From the NCBI GenBank assembly GCA_001584585.1, contig LSYV01000047.1:40273-104272 (forward strand): 64,000 bases of DNA, read 5' to 3'. Source of the DNA: Gonium pectorale (Eukaryota; Chlorophyta; Chlorophyceae; Chlamydomonadales; Volvocaceae). Shown in pieces: positions 23,874-34,951 of the stretch. Position numbers and translations under genes: made by a program. The notes under the pieces were generated by a model. It did not search any database. It had not been told where the DNA came from and saw only the letters and a list, made by a program, of their open reading frames with translations. Every line of letters begins with the position of its first letter. Positions within the stretch are counted from its first letter, which is position 1.

Positions 23874-24545
23874 GTGCGGGTTGCCTGTGTTGACAGTCGT
23901 CCCATCCCGATATTGCGTGTGCCTCTTGTCCTCGACAAGCTGGGCAGGGAACATGTCAACGACGTGTATGAGTGTGCCGGTTCTGCAGCGGATGCCGCTG
24001 AGCCGGCGCGGGACGCAAGTGCCGGGCATGCCCTTGGCTGGCAGTGGCAAGCGAGGATGAGCGGAGCTCGCTGGATGGTGACGAGGTGACGTTTGTGGTG
24101 CGGAGGAGGAGGCCGCGCCAACGTGTGAGCATCTGCGTTGACGCTGTGCGGCGTGGACATTGTGTGGCGTGGAGGCCGAGCACTGTACACGTGCAGTAAC
24201 GTGACACCGGAAGGCTCTGATGGCTGCAAGGAGTCTGCTGTCTGTGCAGAGGCGCTGTTGTCATGGTGGGGCTGCCACGCTGCATGTCACATGACTTTTC
24301 GGCGGCTGGCGGGGCAGTCGGGCTAATCGATCTGGATACGTTGAGTACATTGTGCCATATCTTCCAAAACTGTACAGGGTAGGGGCTGCATTCAGCATAG
24401 GCCCAGGCAAAGCCGTGGCGCATGTGTGGATAGCCCGGCATTGGCGCGGATGAGGTCCGGCATCGCTGTGTAATGTACTCTGGGGCGCATTGAGATACGG
24501 TACCGTATACGGGAAGGGACTACGGCCGTAAGCAACATCGTCACA
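23874..24545. other. 3' flank of the hydroxylase gene, no gene seen
   Basis: About 670 bp with only short, featureless open frames before the first dispersed repeat copy at 24546. Confidence 0.5.
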
Positions 24546-24698
24546 TGCATTCTGTTACACTTGAAGGACGGGCGGTCAAGCCCATCACCAGACGTACATC
24601 GGTAGGAATCGGTACTTACAGAGTGAGTGCAGTACATAGACAGATGCATTCTGTTACACGTGAAGGGCAGGCGGTGAAACCCATCACCATACGTACAG
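24546..24698 (+). repeat. Two tandem partial copies of dispersed repeat 1
   Basis: 24546-24598 and 24643-24698 both read ATGCATTCTGTTACAC then (T/G)TGAAGG.C.GGCGGT.AA.CCCATCACCA and CGTACA. These are the first 55 bp or so of the longer repeat found at 24835-25035 and 33172-33373. Confidence 0.75.
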
Positions 24699-24834
24699 GC
24701 AGCATCTTATGCCGTTATGCGGCACGCCCGAAGGCGCACCAGCAAGTCCGCTAGCCAGTCGCCGGGGCCACCTAAACCCAAGCCTGCAAGTCGCCGTACA
24801 TGCTCGACACAGATACATATGTATCTATATATAT

Positions 24835-25035
24835 CCAGTACATCGTTAGATGCATTCACTTACACGTGAAGGACGGGCGGTCAAACCATCAACAGCCGTA
24901 CATGCTGTGTGTGTGCGGCATCGGCCCAGATGACAGTTGCAGATAAGCGCACGACGCTGTGCGTTATCCTCGCCGTACCTTCCCAACAAGACGCTCGGAC
25001 CACCGTCTCTCATTCGCCTTCTCGAACACGCCACC
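24835..25035 (+). repeat. Dispersed repeat 1, long copy A
   Basis: About 200 bp nearly identical by eye to 33172-33373. Both start CCAGTACATCGTTAGATGCA and end CTCGAACACGCCACC. The flanks are unrelated beyond these points, so the unit is a mobile or duplicated block. No coding capacity. Preceded by a short AT microsatellite (24818-24834). Confidence 0.8.
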
Positions 25036-25870
25036 CGCCCAATCTAACTGACGGCAAGACGCGAGCCGTGGTCGAGTAAACACCCGCCTGAGCACGCCTT
25101 ATACACCACCACTTCACCCTCCGGCCCTTCATTCCCGGCCGCACCTTGACGCACGGCAGGTTGTGCTTCCCGATCGCCAGCTTGACGTTGCATGTCAGGC
25201 CCATGTGCTCCCGGTACTCGGGGGGCTGTGGGCGGCAGGGCACGGACCAAGTGCGTGGCGTGTGCTTGGCCGGGGATGCATACAAGCGCACAAGCCAAAT
25301 CTCGTAGCAAGCTCTACATTGGTCAGTGAAGATGTGGCATCCCGTCGGAGGGTGAAGCTTACAAGTGCACATTGTTTGGCCACCTGGTCTCTTTGCACGC
25401 CCGTTCCCTGGCACCTGTCACTTTGACCGTGTGCACGCCCCTCTCCTCGCGCACACCTGCGACGCGTCCAGGTCGTACCGGTGTGCAAGTACAACATGCC
25501 GGTGTGCAAGTACAAGGCACAGCACCAAACTCCTCACGCCCACTAATGGCCTCGCAGTCCTCCAGTCCCAGGCATCGACTGTGACTTGCGCAGACCCGCG
25601 CCGCACCTGCAGGGACCTGGTTGCCCGCGAGTCTGCGTACTGCAGCTGCAGGATGGCGAACTCGCTGAGACTGCGGCCGTGGGCGAGGGACAAACAGAGA
25701 CAGCGCAAACGGACGCGCCACAGTAGGAGGCACCGACGCCGCCTCAGCGGTGGCGCAGCGACAGCCACCGCCCCCGCTGCTGCCCGCATCCGCCCGCGCC
25801 TACGGTGCCTGCGACCAAAAAAGAGAAATCTACAGAGAAAGAGGGAGCCCGCCTCTACGGTCATACGCAC
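25036..25870 (-). other. Possible decayed or exon-fragment coding region
   Basis: The minus strand carries several short frames that look protein-like but lie in different frames. One includes SEFAILQLQYADSRATRSLQ before a possible CAG|GTGCGG donor; another (25300-25040) includes EHMGLTCNVKLAIGKHNLPC. No continuous gene model with good splice sites could be built and I do not recognise the protein. It may be exons of an unannotated gene or a gene fragment caught between repeats. Confidence 0.25.
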
Positions 25871-25873
25871 CCG
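25817..25873 (+). repeat. Dispersed repeat copy (A-rich to CTCTACGGTCATAC block)
   Basis: AAAAAAGAGAAATCTACAGA followed by GAAAGAGGG, matching 40214-40242 with two substitutions; then GCCTCTACGGTCATACGCAC, matching 20194-20213. This copy therefore carries both halves of the unit. Confidence 0.6.
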
Positions 25874-26039
25874 AAGGCGCTACGTATCCGGTAGGGCGGG
25901 CGGGTACAATTTAAGGCATGTGACGTTCGGCCCCCCCCCCCTTCCAAAGACCGGCTTAACAGCTTACCGACCCTGCTGCGCCGGAAGCGGCTGCACATCC
26001 CGGAAGCTCCGCCTGCGCCTGCTGCGCTGCTGCAGTTGT

Positions 26040-26762
26040 CGTTGTTTCAAAGTCCCCCTCCGCGTTGTACACTTCCCGGGTGGATGTACAGCAGGCGCAC
26101 CACCGCGTACTGGTCGGCTAGCAGCAGCTGAGGGGAAGAGAGGCCGTGAGGCAGGCGGACTGGTGGGGAGGAGGGATAGAAGGAAATCGGTTGCCATAAC
26201 GACAAGGCCGCAGATGAAGAGGGTGGTCCCTGCAACGGAGCTGGCAGGGAAGGCAGGCTGACGCCATGGAATGCATCCGTGAGGTGCAAGGCGTGGATTG
26301 CGCTTTGGAAGGTCAAACATGTCGCTGTACGAAAAGCGCGTTGCCGCAGGAACACATTTCTGAGCAGTTGGGCTGCCGCTCACAGGTATACATGAACCGC
26401 CTGAGGCGTCCGCCGCCTCGACCTGGTCCGCGGATACGTTCATGGTCAGCACGCGGCCCCGCGGGCCCCCACCGCCGCACCGGTGACGACCGTGCTGCAC
26501 GCTCTGCCTCCCGCAGCGCCCTCTCCTGCCCAGCTCTGAAGCAGCGAGCGAAAGTACTCGCTGCTGGCCGTCAGCACTGCCGCATGAACCGGGTAGCTGC
26601 GAAGCGGCGCGGGACGAGGCGGCGGAGGAATTGCCACCGCGTGGACGGTCCGCGTGCCAGCGGTGGAAGCGGCAGCGGCCTGGCCCTCCCCGTCCGACGC
26701 GCTGACGAGAGAAAGCTCCCCGCCCCAGCACACCGCGCCCGAGTCCACTGCGGCGCCATCTT
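26040..26762 (-). pseudogene. Partial BTB/POZ gene copy
   Basis: 26549-26762 is nearly identical to 36-250 and encodes the same BTB opening (VHAVAIPP, SYPVHAAVLTASSEYFR), here continuing as SLLQSWAGEGAAGGRACSTV. Lower down, the minus strand encodes VLTMNVSADQVEAA near 26440 and LLLADQYAVVRLLYIHPG near 26080, which read like the middle and end of a BTB domain. The long N-terminal region of the left-edge gene is absent: similarity stops abruptly at about 26762, where unrelated repeat sequence begins. No start codon or promoter context is evident. I read it as a truncated, probably dead duplicate; an alternative is the 3' remainder of a rearranged gene. Confidence 0.55.
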
Positions 26763-26771
26763 TTACACATT

Positions 26772-26820
26772 ACAGAGAGGGGTTGCAGGCCACACGAGCC
26801 GATTGGCTCCCGACCCGACA
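26772..26820 (+). repeat. Dispersed repeat, inverted relative to 45249-45297
   Basis: ACAGAGAGGGGTTGCA, a short variable stretch, then ACACGAGCCGATTGGCTCC. The reverse complement of 45249-45297 reads almost the same. It abuts the break point of the partial BTB copy. Confidence 0.6.
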
Positions 26821-26951
26821 TACGCCGTACGCTGTGTGTGCCACCTTCCCGCCAGGCATCGGCTCCGACGTCCATCTTGCTTTACAGGGAGGGGCCTAAT
26901 GTCCTGAAGACTCTACACAAGCAAACAACGCTGTACCCGTCGCCTTCCAGC

Positions 26952-27880
26952 CCTTGACCCAGGCCGCCCCTCACGCCGAGTGCGCCCGCCACATCCCCTT
27001 CCACCGTCTCACGCGCTATTCGCGACCAGTACAATGTAAACCCGCACACATATGGGGGCGGTGGCGCTTGCACCGCCGCCAGACTGCGCACCGCAATGCC
27101 GGTCTCGACACGCGTGCCCGGCCCCAAGGTCATGACCGGCGGGCTTCTCCTATCCGGCCGTTAAGCTGCATGCAGAGCCACTCCGCTGCGGACGGAACCA
27201 AATACCTCGCATGCCGTATGCGTTCTACCAAAGCGCCGTACACATAGCATGCGCCCAGCAGCTTACCCGTAGAGGCGCTCGAATCCGCCCAGCAGTTCTC
27301 CACCCCGTCGCACAGTCCGCACCACGTCCCGCCCTGGCCCAGATCGCCTGTCAGCGGTGCGCCTGCGCCCCCTCGACGCCCACTCCTCGGCCGCAGTCCC
27401 CACTCGCTGGCGTAGCTCCCACAGGAGCCGCTGCGCCTCCGCTGCCGCCACGCGCCCCGCCAGCTTCACCGCCCATCGTCGAAGGCAGGGTTGTGGGGCC
27501 GCCAGCTGACCGTATCCACCTGCGGGGCGACAGCGCAGGGGGGACCCGTTGACGGATCTGGATCCAGCTTGCAAGCGCGTTGCGGGCCCGGCGCGATCTA
27601 CTGACTTTGTAAGGCAATGGGCCTTCTCTGCCTCCGCTTCTGGTCTTGCTCCCGGGTGCGGTTTCGTCGTCGCCTTGGTCGTCGTCGGAGCGCAGGCTCG
27701 ACTGGTCCATGAGGAACTCCAGGGAGGGTTGCTGGCGCGGCTCGGGTCGGGCGCCTGGGGCATAGGGTGGGCAGAAGCTTGGGCATTGGCAGCGCAGCCT
27801 TCGGTTGGTTTGACGGTGGTCGTGGTGGCAGCAGTGGACTGGGCGGTGTCCGGATGTGCCCTGCATGACAGGTGCCCGCA
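26952..27880. repeat. Segmental duplication, copy 1
   Basis: About 930 bp closely matching 34952-35880 in the same orientation. It has the same start (AGGCCGCCCCTCACGCCGAG) and the same run through the 3' end of a minus-strand coding region. Relative to copy 2 it lacks 1 base near 27472 and 10 bases near 27561, which breaks the reading frame that is open in copy 2. Confidence 0.8.
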
Positions 27881-30800
27881 GGCGCACATGTTGCAAGCAA
27901 AGTCGAAAGCAAACCAGTGTACGCAGCGTCTTCTTACTGGCACTCGCCGCTTGCCATGCCGCCCCCAAGCCTCATCCACGGCCACGGCCTGTCGTCCGCC
28001 TGCCGCCACTTCCCCAGCTGGCTCGCGTCCTTCCCGCCCCGCACCTCTTCCGCGGCCTTCTTCGGCCCCACGGCAAAGCGCAGATCTTCCAGGCCCTGCA
28101 ACATGTGCCCGAACCCGCGGCCCGCCTCTTCGCTTCTGAGGGGCCGCACGGCGGCCGCACCCTCGGGATTGTGCGGCCCGTGGAGAGGGCTGCTGGGCGG
28201 GGCGATGGCGGGCTGCTGGGGGCCGCTGGCCGACGCCAGCTTGATGACCAAGGGCGTCATGCCGCCACTGCCGCTGGATGGAAGGGGTCCGGCCGCCCCA
28301 ACCGCTGCTGCACCCGATCGCGCGGTCCCGTCCAAGAGCCGTAGCCCCATGCGCTTCTAGAGGGAGGCAGAGGGAGGTGGGGCAGCGAGGGGTCGTGCAC
28401 CCGTGAGATGCGCGCCGGTGCAGGTTTGATGGCTCGCACGAAGCAAGGGCCGCAGTAAGGCGTTAACGTGATTTACAATCGACGCAGGCGCAGCTATGGC
28501 CACATGTGACCCTTGGGTCAGCTGGTCGTCAAGGCTCATCCGTATGTAAAGCAGCACTTGGCGCGGTTCATCGCTACCCGTCCCCTGTATGGGCTGGTGA
28601 GGGCGGGCGCCACACGCTGTTGAGAACCCCAGCACGTGGGCAAAGGCCTGCCCGTATCGAGCTTGCCCTCACGCCCCTCGGCGTCCATACCGAGCAACCC
28701 AGACAGCATCTCCGCCCTCCCACGTCGTCCCCGTCCACTCTCCTCACCGAGTTGCCCCTGATGCCTACCAGGCACGCAGCCCCATGGTGTCTGCTGTTGA
28801 GAGCCGCCCGCTGCCCCGCCAGGCCCGAGAGGGGCTCCGGCTCCGCGATGGCCTCCTGCAGCTTGTGCAGCATCACGTCGTCATGTGCCTGCACGTGCGA
28901 GGGCGCAAGCGAGCGAGGACGATGTGCGGAGCCTCAGGTACAGCTAAGACACGCATGTGGTACGGCAGGAGCAACCGGCACCGCATGCACATCGTGCGCC
29001 GGACCACCCTGCCCCGTCCCGCTCGGACCCGGGCCAGATCCCGGAAACAGCACCTTTCTCCGACCTTCCCCTTCCGCTGCCCTGTTCCCTTCCCCGCCCC
29101 TCGCCTGCCCTCTACCTCGGGCGCACCCACCACGTCCGCGTCCAGCTGATTCAGGTCCAGCGCCTGCACCGCCGCAAGGCCCCGGGCCAGGGCCTTGCCC
29201 ATCGACTTGAGCGCCTGCTTCACCGGGTCCCCAGCCTGCGGTCCTAGGGTCGCCTCAAGCCAGTCCGCCACGGGAGCGGTGCGTCGGTGTGTGAGAGGGA
29301 CGCCACCAACAGACCCAGATGCCGGGGCACAACTGCAGGGAGGATAGGCCAGGCAGTCAGCGAGGGCATCAGAAAACGCTTGGGGCACCGAACGGGCAGG
29401 GCACCAATGGGCTGCGAGAAGCTCGATGCAAGGAGCCACGACGGTTTCCGCACGAAGCGCAGCGTAGTAGCGGAAACCAAGGTTTCCTGCGTTCGGCTGG
29501 CAAGCGTTTGTGCACGTCGGTGCTGTCCGGTAGTACGGCAGTACGAGGCCGGTAGGCCAGTGTTCATAGGTTGTCGCATCGGTCGGTGCTAGGTAATTCG
29601 CGAGTTTCCCTTTTGTCAGATCTGACACCGCCGGGCCGAACTGAGCCAAACTACGTTACAGTCCCTGGCCAGTCTCGGCTCGGTGGATCAGGGCTCGCCC
29701 CCCATCCCCCGCAGAAGACTCTCTTTCCTGCTTGCAGGTACCCTTCTCCGCGGCGGAGCCGCGGCTAAGCGACGCAAGACGCAATGCTGGAAATCAGGAT
29801 TAAAGGCGCACTTACGGGTGTGCCACGTTAGGAAGGGACACCGATTTTGTGTTTGGCCGTAGCCCGCCGACTCCGCTCCCCAGCACAAGCCGCAGCTGTT
29901 CCGCTGCAGCTGTCAACGTGACACGCAATTATTCGGAAACAAGAGGTCAACCCGGTGGTGGAGGCCCCTCGACTTACGGCTTCCCGGTATGACTACCCTC
30001 CTCTCCCGCACCCCACTGTTCTTGAGCATCCAGTCCACATATCACCTCTTCCTGCCCTTCCTTCCTGCCCTTGCCTCATCCAGCAGCCCCAACTGGTATT
30101 CCTTAAGCGCAGAATGCCCCAGGCGCATGGTGCTGGTGTAGACCACCCGGGCCGCCTCCAGCTCTGCCCGCAGCACGGTTCCGGGGGGCAGGCGGCAACA
30201 GGCCACCGGACGCCGGCGCCAAGGACTGCAGCGCCCGCATGGAGGACGAGCAGCTGAGCGCCAGCCCCACCCACTGCAGCAGGGGGCCGACCGCCTCGCT
30301 GAACACCAGCCGAAGAATGCCGGCCAGGTCGTCGAAGTGGCGGGTCGCCTGCGCCGCGCCCGGCCTGCTGGCCCGGGTGCTGGCGAACCAGCGGTCGCCC
30401 GCACCCCGCTACTGCGCACGGAAGCACGCCAGCCGACGCTCCAGCTGCTGCCGCTGCTGCACCCGCTCCTCCTCATCTTTGGCAGCCTCCTCACGCTGCA
30501 ATCACCAGCGACGCAGTGGCTCCCCGTCCTCCCCCCACTCCTCCGTCCGCTCTGCCGTCCCCTCCGCCCCTCGCTGGCTGCTGCCGCCAGCCCGTGCTCC
30601 TGCTGCTCCTGCTGCTGCCACGCCTTGTACCGCCGCAGCTGCGACTCATCCTCCTGCTGCTGCTGATGCTGCCACTCCATTTCCTCCTGCTGCTGCTGCA
30701 GCTCAGGCTGCAGCAACAGCAGCTCTGAGTGCAGCGCATTGAGCTGCCTGCGCAGGACCGGCAGCCCACAGGTGGCAAGCAGCAGCCTGCGGACCTCGCT

Positions 30801-32050
30801 GCTGGCGAGGACGGCCCAGGAAGGCCCCAGAAGCAGCGAGTACGCCAGCATCAGGCCGCAGATGCGGTGGATTGCTCCCCGCACAAGCTCCATGAGCCCG
30901 GCCGTGCGGCCGCCGCTGCTGCTGCTGGCTTCAGCCTGGGCGCAGGCGGCCTCCAACTCCAGCAGCGTCGGGATAATAATGCGCTCGTCGAGCACGTGCG
31001 CCTTGGCGATCAGGTCGCACACCTGCTCGACGCCCAGCTGCCGCGGCCGCCGCGTGGACTCCCCCTCAGCGGGGTCTGCCCCCGCCGCCGACGGCAACTG
31101 GGACTGGGACACCTGCTCCACCTGTGGCTGTGAGTACTTTGCAGCCGCTTTAGGTCGCTTTATGCCCTTTTGCCGCGACTGAGTCTGCGCCGGCTGCTGC
31201 GGTTGCGGTTGCGGCTGCGACTGTGGCTGGCCCCTCTTAGGAGTCTGGGGCTGTGACTGGAGCAGCTGCTGCGCCTGCGCCTGGGCCTGGGCTTCCTGCG
31301 CCCGGGCCGCCTTCTGCCTCATTGACGCACGGTGCGTCTCCGCCTGCTGCCGCGTTGCCCGCTGCTGCGCCCTGCTGCTGTCCAGCGCCCCCGCCAGGTG
31401 GGCCTGGTCCAGCGCGTGCGTCACGAGGAGCGCGCGCTCGTCAGCATCCTCGGCCTGCCGCAAGCTGGCGCGCCCCTCAGCGAGCAGCAACATGATGCAC
31501 GCGCGGCACAGCAGCGCCAGCGCCGCCAGCGCCTGGGGCAGCAGCGGCTGCCGGCGCATGTGGAACACAAAGCAGCGAAGCCCGACCATCGAGCCCAGAA
31601 AGTGCTCCTCGCCTAACTTGAGGCCCAACTTGGCCGAGTGTCCGCCGGGCAACATGACCCCACGCCGGCGGGGCGGCGGCAGTTCAAGCTTGGAGCTGAG
31701 GTCGACCAGGTTTTGGAGGTTCGCGGGTTGCGCCTGCAGCCAGGCAAAATGACCCCGTAGAGGTCGTGCCTCTCGACCTCCTCCACCAGCGCCTCGTCGG
31801 TCTTAGGCAGCAAGTCCACCAGCGACAGCCGCACGTGGTCAGCGAGACTGCGGTGAGTGAGTTTCGGACCAATGATGTACTCGAAGAGTACCTGGCGGCA
31901 GGCTTGGAGAGGGCGGAGCGGGGCAGGGTGGAGTTGGGTTGTAGGCAATGAGAGAAGCAAGGCAGAAGTGGAGCCGGCAGCTGCCGCGGACAGCTGCCGA
32001 AACATCCCATGCCCGATAGTCATAACCGACATGTGAAAAGAAAGATGCAA
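27263..32050 (-). pseudogene. Large multi-exon gene of unknown function, apparently disrupted
   Basis: Minus-strand coding blocks of one gene I do not recognise. From the 5' side: an exon from 31891 (VLFEYIIGPKLTHRSLADHV, then LSLVDLLPKTDEALVEEVER); a long Gln-rich, coiled-coil-prone exon to 30042 (repeated QPQ.. and QQQQEEMEWQHQQQ); 29400-29110 (ADWLEATLGPQAGDPVKQAL); about 28890-28770 (AHDDVMLHKLQEAIAEPEPL); 28350-27934 (GGMTPLVIKLASASGPQQPA); and the 3' part shared with 34952-35880. Three lesions are visible. A TAG at 30409-30411 interrupts an otherwise open coiled-coil frame. A one-base slip in a four-A run (31746-31749, plus strand) breaks the join of HDLYGVI to FAWLQAQPANLQNL. A slip in a six-G run (30183-30188) breaks the join of SLAPASGGLLPP to GTVLRAELEAARVV. 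Sequencing errors or undetected introns could explain some of these. Confidence 0.45.
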
Positions 32051-33171
32051 AGGAAAGGCCGGGTACGTACGCTGCAGTGGGAGCGCATCTCAATTTCCCC
32101 CTAATGGGCTCTCCGCTACAGCAAGACCTTTCGTGACCTCCTCTGATTGCTAGTTTCCTCCCGCAAGGCGCACGTAACCCGCCGGGTTGCCCTCTCTCCC
32201 TGTTGGCTGCGTGCTGATGTGGCTAGGGGTGCCCCGTTGCGAAGCGTTCTGCAGAGCCGTCAGAGTTGCGCCCGCTCCGCGCAACGAGCTCCGGGCCTCC
32301 GCGCTCAAAAGCAAACGCTTGAGTCGTGCCCTGCGCACCCAAAGCGCTTACCTCCATGCAAAAGCGCAGCTGGACTTGACCGCCAAAGCCGTCAAACAAC
32401 CTTGACAGCTGCTGAAAGCCCCAGGAGATTCCTTGTCCAGTTTGGCTATGCCAGCCGTGACCTGGGGGCTGAGCTCCGGCTCCACGCGGCTGGAGCCACC
32501 TCTACAGAACTCAAAAGAGGCCATGAAGCAATGCGCGCGATCAACCTAGGGGCCTCTGCACTGCGGCGTCCCAAAGCGCGCGCACTTTTGCCGCGTTCCG
32601 TCAGCGCATGGCACAGCTGATGGGCGTTGCCGGCCCGCGTGGAAGAAGAGGCCCGTGGGTCACTTGGTGTGCCGAAGTTACCCTGCCTCGCAACGCCGAC
32701 GTAGCTTCGCGCGCTCCAACTCATGCCATCAGTCCCCCATTCCCCCACCCAAACCGACCCCTGGGACAGCAGTTTGGCAACAGGCACGGTCATAGGCCGC
32801 TCCAAAGCTCCATCCGCTCCCGTGCCCTCCCCGCTCCCCGCTCACCTACAGCGCCACCCCGATGCTGCCGCCCACGGGCTGCACAGCGTCCACCACTCGA
32901 AAGTCCAGGCAGGAAGTCAGCGCAGGCCGATGCTGCCACGGTGGAGGTTGCAAGGCGCCAGGCCTTCGCCAAACCCGTACCGCCGTACACCTGTGTGATG
33001 ATAACATCGCTCGGCCTGAGGAGGAGAGGACATACGTTGTCAGAGCAAGTTAGATTCAAGGCCTTAGGGCGCGGGGACGTAAGACGTAAGTGCGGGAGTG
33101 CGTTAGCCGGGAAAGCCTACGCCGCCCTGGCCGTGGCGACGAGTGCAGATGCAGCTGCGCTGCCCACAAGC
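32051..33171. other. Upstream of the disrupted gene, weak coding hints
   Basis: May contain further 5' exons. Near 33040-32850 the minus strand reads PSDVIITQVYGGTGLAKAWR, and in another frame DFRVVDAVQPVGGSIGVAL before a stop, which looks like two exon pieces. No full model could be supported. Confidence 0.25.
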
Positions 33172-33373
33172 CCAGTACATCGTTAGATGCATTCACTTAC
33201 ACGTGAAGGACGGGCGGTCAAACCCATCACCAGCCGTACATGCTGTGAGTGTGCGGCATCGGCCCAGATGACAGTTGCAGATAAGCGCACGACGCTGTGC
33301 GTTATCCTCGCCTTACTTTCCCAACACGACGCTCGGACCACCGTCCTTCGTTCGCCTCCTCGAACACGCCACC
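33172..33373 (+). repeat. Dispersed repeat 1, long copy B
   Basis: Nearly identical to 24835-25035, same orientation, with the same two end points and different flanking DNA. Confidence 0.8.
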
Positions 33374-33856
33374 GGTACCGGGAGGCGCCTTTGAGGGCTG
33401 GGCCAGCTCTAGCGCGAGCGCGTACCCCTCCACCCGCCCTCCGCGCCGGCGATCGAGCTGTCCTGGTGCTGTCCCTCGGGGCCGCAGCAACAAAACTGCA
33501 CAGTAGGGATGGAGGAGTCAGACAACATCGGGGTGGGGCGGAGCGCCGAAAGGGTTGGAATACGGCTGCAGCCAAGAACGCTGCAAAATGAAAGGTGCGG
33601 GGTACATTCTGGTTAGCTATGCTCCCGATTTTCCCTTTGCATTCCCAACGGATTCTAATAAAATGAGGCTGCGCCGAACACACAGGTTCGCTATCCCTCA
33701 CAGCCGCCCTTGGCACCTCCGCAGCCCAGCTGCAACAGAGCGTCCAGCTGCCCCTCCGCCTGAGCCTGCCCCTTCGCCCAGTCACCCCGTCGCCCCTTCA
33801 GCCCCACGCAAGCATCCCCTCATCCATTGCACCGACCTACAGGCTGTCTGGGAACT

Positions 33857-33876
33857 NNNNNNNNNNNNNNNNNNNN
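33857..33876. other. Assembly gap (20 N)
   Basis: Exactly 20 N, probably a scaffolding spacer of unknown true length. The right flank starts with a dispersed repeat. Confidence 0.98.
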
Positions 33877-33975
33877 AGCGGGGTAGAGACGAGGACCATA
33901 ACCCGCTGCCCCACCCCAATATTCGCAATTCGTCCATGGCTCCCCGGCTTTGACGGACGTGTAACCTTTAACCTG
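33877..33975 (+). repeat. Dispersed repeat 5, copy next to gap
   Basis: AGCGGGGTAGAGACG..., then TCGCAATTCGTCC and GACGGACGTGTAACCT, parallel to 45877-45965 with moderate divergence. Confidence 0.55.
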
Positions 33976-34951
33976 CATTGCACCGACCGAGGGGACGGCT
34001 AACCACCGTACATTGAACATGGGACCGTGTTCGGCTTGTATCACCACGCCCCTGCAGCCAGCTCCCCTGCTGATCCCCGCACAGCGAGCTTCCCTGGAAG
34101 CGCCAGCGCCATCGCTCGCCTGCCCTGACAAAACCATGCCGGCACGTCCTACAGCCCACCCCACAACCCACAACCATCCACACGCCTACCCATCCACGCA
34201 CCTACAGCATACCTCTGTCCCAGGCCTTGAAGGCGCCCGGGGGGGCAGAGGCGGCTGTGGTCGGTGGCCTGCACAGGATGCCCCGGAGAGTCCAGGGGGC
34301 AGAGCCGTGAGGGGGGAGGGAATCCCAAAAGAGGACCCCGAGCGTGGCTGCAGAAGCCCAGCTTCCTGCGCCAGCGTAGCTACCTTGCAAGCCATGCAAT
34401 CGGAGACAATGCCGCGCTCGAGTGAGGCGCCTTGCCATCCGCTTCATTCCTCATGACCACCAAGCTCCCAAAGCTGGACGGGTGGCAGACGCCCCCGGCG
34501 GCCATCCTTTTCGGCTGTCATGAAGCTTCTCACGCTAACCTGCCGTAACGGTTGTTGTTGTTGTCGAGGACGTGATTGGATTGCATCGAGTGATGCAAGC
34601 TCGAAAACTTTCTTGAATATCTCGAATATTGGACTGATCTCTGGCATCAAAATCCCATGTCCTGTCAAGTCCGTATGATGTGTTTATGCGTATGTGCTAG
34701 GGGTGTCCTTCCGGGTGTGCTGTTGTACTACAGCCGTAAACGGATGAGAATGCTTACATCCTTATTACACACAGACACTTTACGCATGAAGCAGGGCACG
34801 TCTTAGGTTCGAAACTGCAGAAATGATGTGAAACAAGCCGCAGGGCGCGCGAGCGAACCAGCACGGTGACACGTTGACCCCCCCCCTACGGCAGACTTCG
34901 GGAGAGCACCCAGACCACAAAAGTAATGGCTAGAACCGAGGCCAAATGCAA

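Larger units (their letters stand above)
33374..34951. other. Intergenic with small gap, no gene supported
   Basis: Only short featureless open frames. Contains the 20-N gap 33857-33876 and a repeat next to it. Confidence 0.45.

Noticed and set aside
25036..25320. Possible Argonaute PAZ-like segment (KHNLPCVKV on the minus strand)
   Set aside because: The short resemblance to a PAZ motif lacks the following conserved residues, and no PIWI domain is found nearby.
30239..30742. Long plus-strand frames opposite the Gln-rich block (poly-Ser/Ala/Leu)
   Set aside because: They are antisense shadows of CAG/CTG-rich coding sequence on the minus strand.
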